This document shows, piece after piece, positions 6,564-8,328 of a stretch of DNA of 8,328 bases. The notes beneath the pieces are model-generated. The model saw nothing but the letters and a program-made list of their open reading frames with translations. It ran no database searches and was not told the origin of the DNA. The stretch's first letter is position 1; the number at the start of each line of letters is the position of its first letter. The position numbers were made by a program, and so were the translations under genes. The stretch is from JALYNX01 sp035292685 (GTDB lineage: Bacteria > Actinomycetota > Acidimicrobiia > Spongiisociales > ZC4RG35): assembly GCA_035292685.1 (NCBI GenBank), contig DATDPP010000020.1, positions 1-8,328 on the forward strand, written 5' to 3'.

Positions 6564-7138
6564 CCCGATGCCTCCAGGTGTCTGGCAAGTCGGGCCCTCG
6601 CCCGATGGAGGCGGACCTTGGCTGCCGTGACGGAGATCCCCATGGCATCGGCAATCTCGGAATGTGACCAGTCGTACACGTCTTTGAGGATCACCACCTG
6701 TCGTTGAGACTCGGGCAATGATTCGAGTGCCCGGCGGAGCCGGCCCCGGAGCTCAAGGATCTCACCGGCCATCTCGGGGTGGTCCCTGGTGTAGGGGGCT
6801 GCCACCTCCGCCAACTCGTCGAGGGAAGCACCGGCGTGGCGGCGGGCCCGCTTCTTCTGGGTCCAGGCGGTGTTGACCGTGATCCGGTGCAGCCAGGTGG
6901 AGAACGCCGCCTCGCCACGGAAATTGGGCAGGGCACGCCACGCCCGAATCAGGGTCTCCTGGGCGACATCTGCCGCAAGATACGGATCACCTACCAGTCT
7001 GCGAGCCAAGGTATAAACCTCGTTTCCATGCTCACGGACCAGGGCGGCGAAGGCGGAGCGGTCCCCGGCCTGAGCCCTGGCGATGAGCTCCTGTTCCTTG
7101 GTCCATTCGACCCTCGGCGGTTCCGGCTGGTTACTCAT
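6560..7138 (-). CDS. ECF-family RNA polymerase sigma factor
   Basis: This 192-aa ECF sigma factor would direct RNA polymerase to a small regulon. Region 2 lies at about residues 28-95, with DVAQETLIRAW (57-67, core binding) and FRGEAAFSTWLHRITVN (73-89, -10 melting/recognition). Region 4 lies at about 135-188, with LPESQRQVVILKDVYDWSH followed by the helix-turn-helix EIADAMGISVTAAKVRLHRAR (161-181), which contacts the -35 element. There is no region 3. Two starts are possible. ATG 7138 gives a normal-length protein and overlaps the upstream dehydratase by 8 bp (7131-7138). ATG 7207 would add 23 residues of low-complexity sequence and overlap by 77 bp, so 7138 is preferred. Neither has a good Shine-Dalgarno sequence, and termination-reinitiation from the dehydratase gene is the likely means of translation. 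The downstream partner is the anti-sigma factor. The promoters it recognises are unknown. Confidence 0.93.
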   Translation of the reverse strand: MSNQPEPPRVEWTKEQELIARAQAGDRSAFAALVREHGNEVYTLARRLVGDPYLAADVAQETLIRAWRALPNFRGEAAFSTWLHRITVNTAWTQKKRARRHAGASLDELAEVAAPYTRDHPEMAGEILELRGRLRRALESLPESQRQVVILKDVYDWSHSEIADAMGISVTAAKVRLHRARARLARHLEASG

Positions 7139-7922
7139 CGGACAGCACGATTCTGGCACTGATGTATTCCAACCCGGGTTCGCCGATGGTGACGGTGGCT
7201 GAGTCATCGGATGTGTCCAGCTTCAGGTTGGCTGGCGTCGCAGGCAACAGCGGGTTGCGAAACCGCACCTTCGCCGAAAGCAGGGGACGGTCTCCGGAGC
7301 GAAGACGGCTGGCCGCGGCAAAAGCCCAGGAGGCCTGAAGAAGGCCGTGGACCACGACACCAGGAACCCCGGCCGCCACCGCCGCTTCGTGATCCCAATG
7401 GATCGGGTTCCAGTCCCGGGTGGCCGCCGCGTAACGAACCAGGTCCGCCCGGGAGGCGCTTACCTCACCGGGCCCGGGGTTGCCGTCTTCGTGAGGCGCA
7501 GCCTCGACAGCCTCTTCGGTCCCGCTGACCTCGGTGGAATCCCCGGAGACGAGAAACATCGCCGATCCGTCGGCGACCCCTCCATCCGGCCCTTCGACTT
7601 CGAGATCGAAGTTGACGAAGTTGACCCCTCCCCGCTCCCGGACCCGGGAAACCGTCCCCGACACCTCCAGATCGGTCTCCATGGTCAATGGCCGGTGCCA
7701 GGTGAAGGTCTGCTCCCCGTGGATCACCGAGCGGTCGGTGAATTGGCCGAGAAGGTCGGGGGCCACCACGAAGAGGGCCGCAGCCACGAATCCGGGTGGG
7801 GCCGCCCCGATCCACCGCTCAGGGTCGTCCCCGGTAACAGTTACGAAGTCGCCCACGTTCTCCACACACACCCGAAACGGACGTGGCCCAAACCTCTGAT
7901 CGACCAGGGTGGAGGGGTCCAT
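7131..7922 (-). CDS. Double-hotdog MaoC-family dehydratase/hydratase, HadA-HadB-like fusion
   Basis: This 263-aa protein carries two hotdog domains in one chain. The N-terminal half (about 1-130) is a FAS1-type dehydratase N-terminal domain, marked by VIHGEQTFTWHRPL (66-79). After a Glu/Gly/Pro-rich linker (about 131-155), the C-terminal half (156-260) is a MaoC domain with hydratase-2 motif RDWNPIH (169-175), which holds the catalytic Asp170 and His175, and GVVVHGLLQ (188-196). The family dehydrates (R)-3-hydroxyacyl-ACP or hydrates 2-enoyl-CoA. In M. tuberculosis the two roles are separate proteins, HadA (substrate-binding) and HadB (catalytic), in FAS-II elongation, and they lie just after rpmG2. 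The same position here supports common ancestry. The usual Gly before the catalytic Asp is Arg169. ATG 7922 has no Shine-Dalgarno sequence, but TAGCGT (minus strand, 7935-7930) lies 7 nt upstream and could start a leaderless mRNA. Acyl-ACP versus acyl-CoA substrate is undecided. Confidence 0.88.
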   Translation of the reverse strand: MDPSTLVDQRFGPRPFRVCVENVGDFVTVTGDDPERWIGAAPPGFVAAALFVVAPDLLGQFTDRSVIHGEQTFTWHRPLTMETDLEVSGTVSRVRERGGVNFVNFDLEVEGPDGGVADGSAMFLVSGDSTEVSGTEEAVEAAPHEDGNPGPGEVSASRADLVRYAAATRDWNPIHWDHEAAVAAGVPGVVVHGLLQASWAFAAASRLRSGDRPLLSAKVRFRNPLLPATPANLKLDTSDDSATVTIGEPGLEYISARIVLSDE

Positions 7923-7929
7923 CCCCGAA

Positions 7930-7935
7930 ACGCTA
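7930..7935 (-). promoter_or_regulatory. Putative -10 element for the dehydratase-sigma-anti-sigma operon
   Basis: TAGCGT (TAnnnT class) ends 7 nt before the ATG at 7922, so a transcript could begin at or next to the start codon. No convincing -35 is seen, because that position falls in the hairpin repeat. If active, it would let the dehydratase/sigma operon be expressed apart from tuf-rpmG. Confidence 0.25.
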
Positions 7936-7943
7936 ACTGCTGT

Positions 7944-7994
7944 CTCCCCCCAGCGAAGCGTTGGGGGGAGTGCCGCCGAGGGCGGCGAGGGGGG
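7944..7994. repeat. GC-rich double-hairpin repeat-like element between rpmG and the dehydratase
   Basis: This 51-bp stretch has two adjacent stem-loops. In the first, arm 7944-7952 (CTCCCCCCA) pairs perfectly with 7962-7970 (TGGGGGGAG). The pairing extends by G7953-T7961 and C7954-G7960, leaving a five-base loop. In the second, GCCGCC (7972-7977), loop GAG and GGCGGC (7981-7986) form a perfect 6-bp stem. A further G6 run (7989-7994) follows, so two G6 tracts compete for one C6 tract (and the reverse on the other strand). It begins 3 nt after the rpmG stop and ends 22 nt before the dehydratase start. It may act as a terminator or mRNA-stabilising structure for tuf-rpmG, although no T-tract follows. 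Its modular look resembles dispersed intergenic repeats (REP-like), but only one copy lies in this window, so dispersal is inference. Confidence 0.55.
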
Positions 7995-7997
7995 TTC

Positions 7998-8159
7998 TTA
8001 TCGAGTCTCGCGGTGCGCGGTGTGTTGCCGGCACCAGCGGCAGTACTTCTTCAACTCGAGTCGGTCTTGGGTGTTGGTCTTGTTCTTGGTGGTGACGTAG
8101 TTCCTCCGCTTGCACTCGGTGCAGGCGAGAGTCAACGGCGGTCGTTTGTCGCTTGGCAT
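7998..8159 (-). CDS. rpmG: Large-subunit ribosomal protein L33 (bL33), zinc-ribbon form
   Basis: This 53-aa protein starts MPSDKRPPLTLACTEC and ends RETR before TAA. It is a small basic protein of the 50S subunit near the E site. The two pairs of zinc ligands, Cys13/Cys16 (CTEC) and Cys40/Cys43 (CRWC), mark it as the zinc-binding (C+) version; some bacteria also keep a cysteine-free copy used under zinc limitation. The central NYVTTKNKTNTQDRLELKKYC is typical of L33. The start ATG 8159 lies 12 nt after the tuf stop, so the two genes are very likely cotranscribed. Only a weak GAG-type ribosome site is present. Downstream come the hairpin element and the dehydratase gene. The length is normal for L33 and the identification is firm. 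Confidence 0.95.
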   Translation of the reverse strand: MPSDKRPPLTLACTECKRRNYVTTKNKTNTQDRLELKKYCRWCRQHTAHRETR

Positions 8160-8171
8160 GTCTGGCTCAGT

Positions 8172-8328
8172 TCACTTGAGGATTTTGATGACTCGGCCGG
8201 CGCCTACGGTGCGGCCACCCTCACGGATCGCGAACCGCAAACCCTCATCCATGGCGATCGGTGCGATCAACTCCACCACCATCTCGGTGTTATCCCCCGG
8301 CATCACCATCTGAGTCCCCTCCGGCAGT
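8172..8328 (-). CDS. tuf: Elongation factor Tu, C-terminal end only
   Basis: The last 51 residues of EF-Tu are visible, ending in GRVIKILK before TGA (8174-8172); the gene continues past the right edge of the window. The segment covers the end of domain 3: LPEGTQMVMPGDN, then VELIAPIAMDEGLRFAIREGGRTVGAGRV. It is among the most conserved stretches in bacteria, so the call is secure despite truncation. EF-Tu delivers aminoacyl-tRNA to the ribosome as a GTP complex, but the GTPase domain lies outside the window. The gene directly precedes rpmG in the same orientation, with a 12-nt gap. Whether this is the only tuf copy, and whether rpsL-rpsG-fusA lies upstream, cannot be seen. Confidence 0.97.
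   Translation of the reverse strand, partial: LPEGTQMVMPGDNTEMVVELIAPIAMDEGLRFAIREGGRTVGAGRVIKILK

Noticed and set aside
7139..7207. An earlier in-frame ATG for the sigma factor (7207)
   Set aside because: It would add a Pro/Ser-rich 23-residue tail and a 77-bp overlap, with no better ribosome site.
8160..8171. A tRNA gene between tuf and rpmG, as found near rpmG in some bacteria
   Set aside because: Only 12 bp separate the two genes, so there is no room for a tRNA.
1..8328. CRISPR array, insertion sequence or phage genes
   Set aside because: No regularly spaced direct repeats, no transposase or integrase motifs, and no terminal inverted repeats or target duplications were seen on reading both strands.

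Overview
The window is GC-rich, gene-dense bacterial DNA and most likely comes from a member of the Actinomycetota, probably a deep or uncultured lineage. The main reason is gene order. At the right end, tuf, rpmG and a two-hotdog (R)-hydratase/dehydratase follow one another on the minus strand. This resembles the rpmG2-hadA-hadB-hadC neighbourhood of Mycobacterium tuberculosis as I recall it. The ECF sigma/anti-sigma pair and promoters placed so that transcripts would begin at the start codon also fit that phylum. The exact taxon cannot be read from the sequence.

Left part (1-1085): the 3' end of a plus-strand gene for an Asp-box (BNR-like) beta-propeller protein converges on a minus-strand cyclase/kynurenine-formamidase-family gene. 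That gene has lost two of the usual metal-binding histidines. A 102-bp divergent spacer separates the cyclase from nifJ and carries promoter-like sequences on both strands, each placed for leaderless transcription.

Centre (1086-5653): a complete single-chain pyruvate:ferredoxin/flavodoxin oxidoreductase (nifJ, 1187 aa, all cofactor motifs intact) overlaps by 4 bp (ATGA) a dihydroorotate-dehydrogenase-like flavoprotein gene. The latter lacks the catalytic Cys motif of true class 1 enzymes. The two form a translationally coupled operon.

Right part (5666-8328, all minus strand, so transcription runs right to left): tuf (C-terminus only), rpmG (zinc-ribbon L33), a C-rich double-hairpin repeat, the fused HadA/HadB-like dehydratase, an ECF sigma factor overlapping it by 8 bp, a very short membrane anti-sigma factor overlapping the sigma gene by 4 bp, a perfect 7-bp hairpin, and a flavodoxin-domain protein. 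The flavodoxin gene ends 12 bp from the convergent nifJ operon.

Functionally, the nifJ operon and perhaps the flavodoxin concern low-potential electron transfer around pyruvate/acetyl-CoA. The right-hand cluster joins translation genes, fatty-acyl chain processing and a sigma/anti-sigma switch. I found no rRNA, tRNA, transposon, phage or CRISPR sequence, and no intergenic stretch approaches 300 bp. I see no clear wholly new system. The best leads are the nifJ-coupled DHOD-like protein of unknown function, the sensorless anti-sigma factor coupled to a lipid gene, and the GC-rich double-hairpin repeat.
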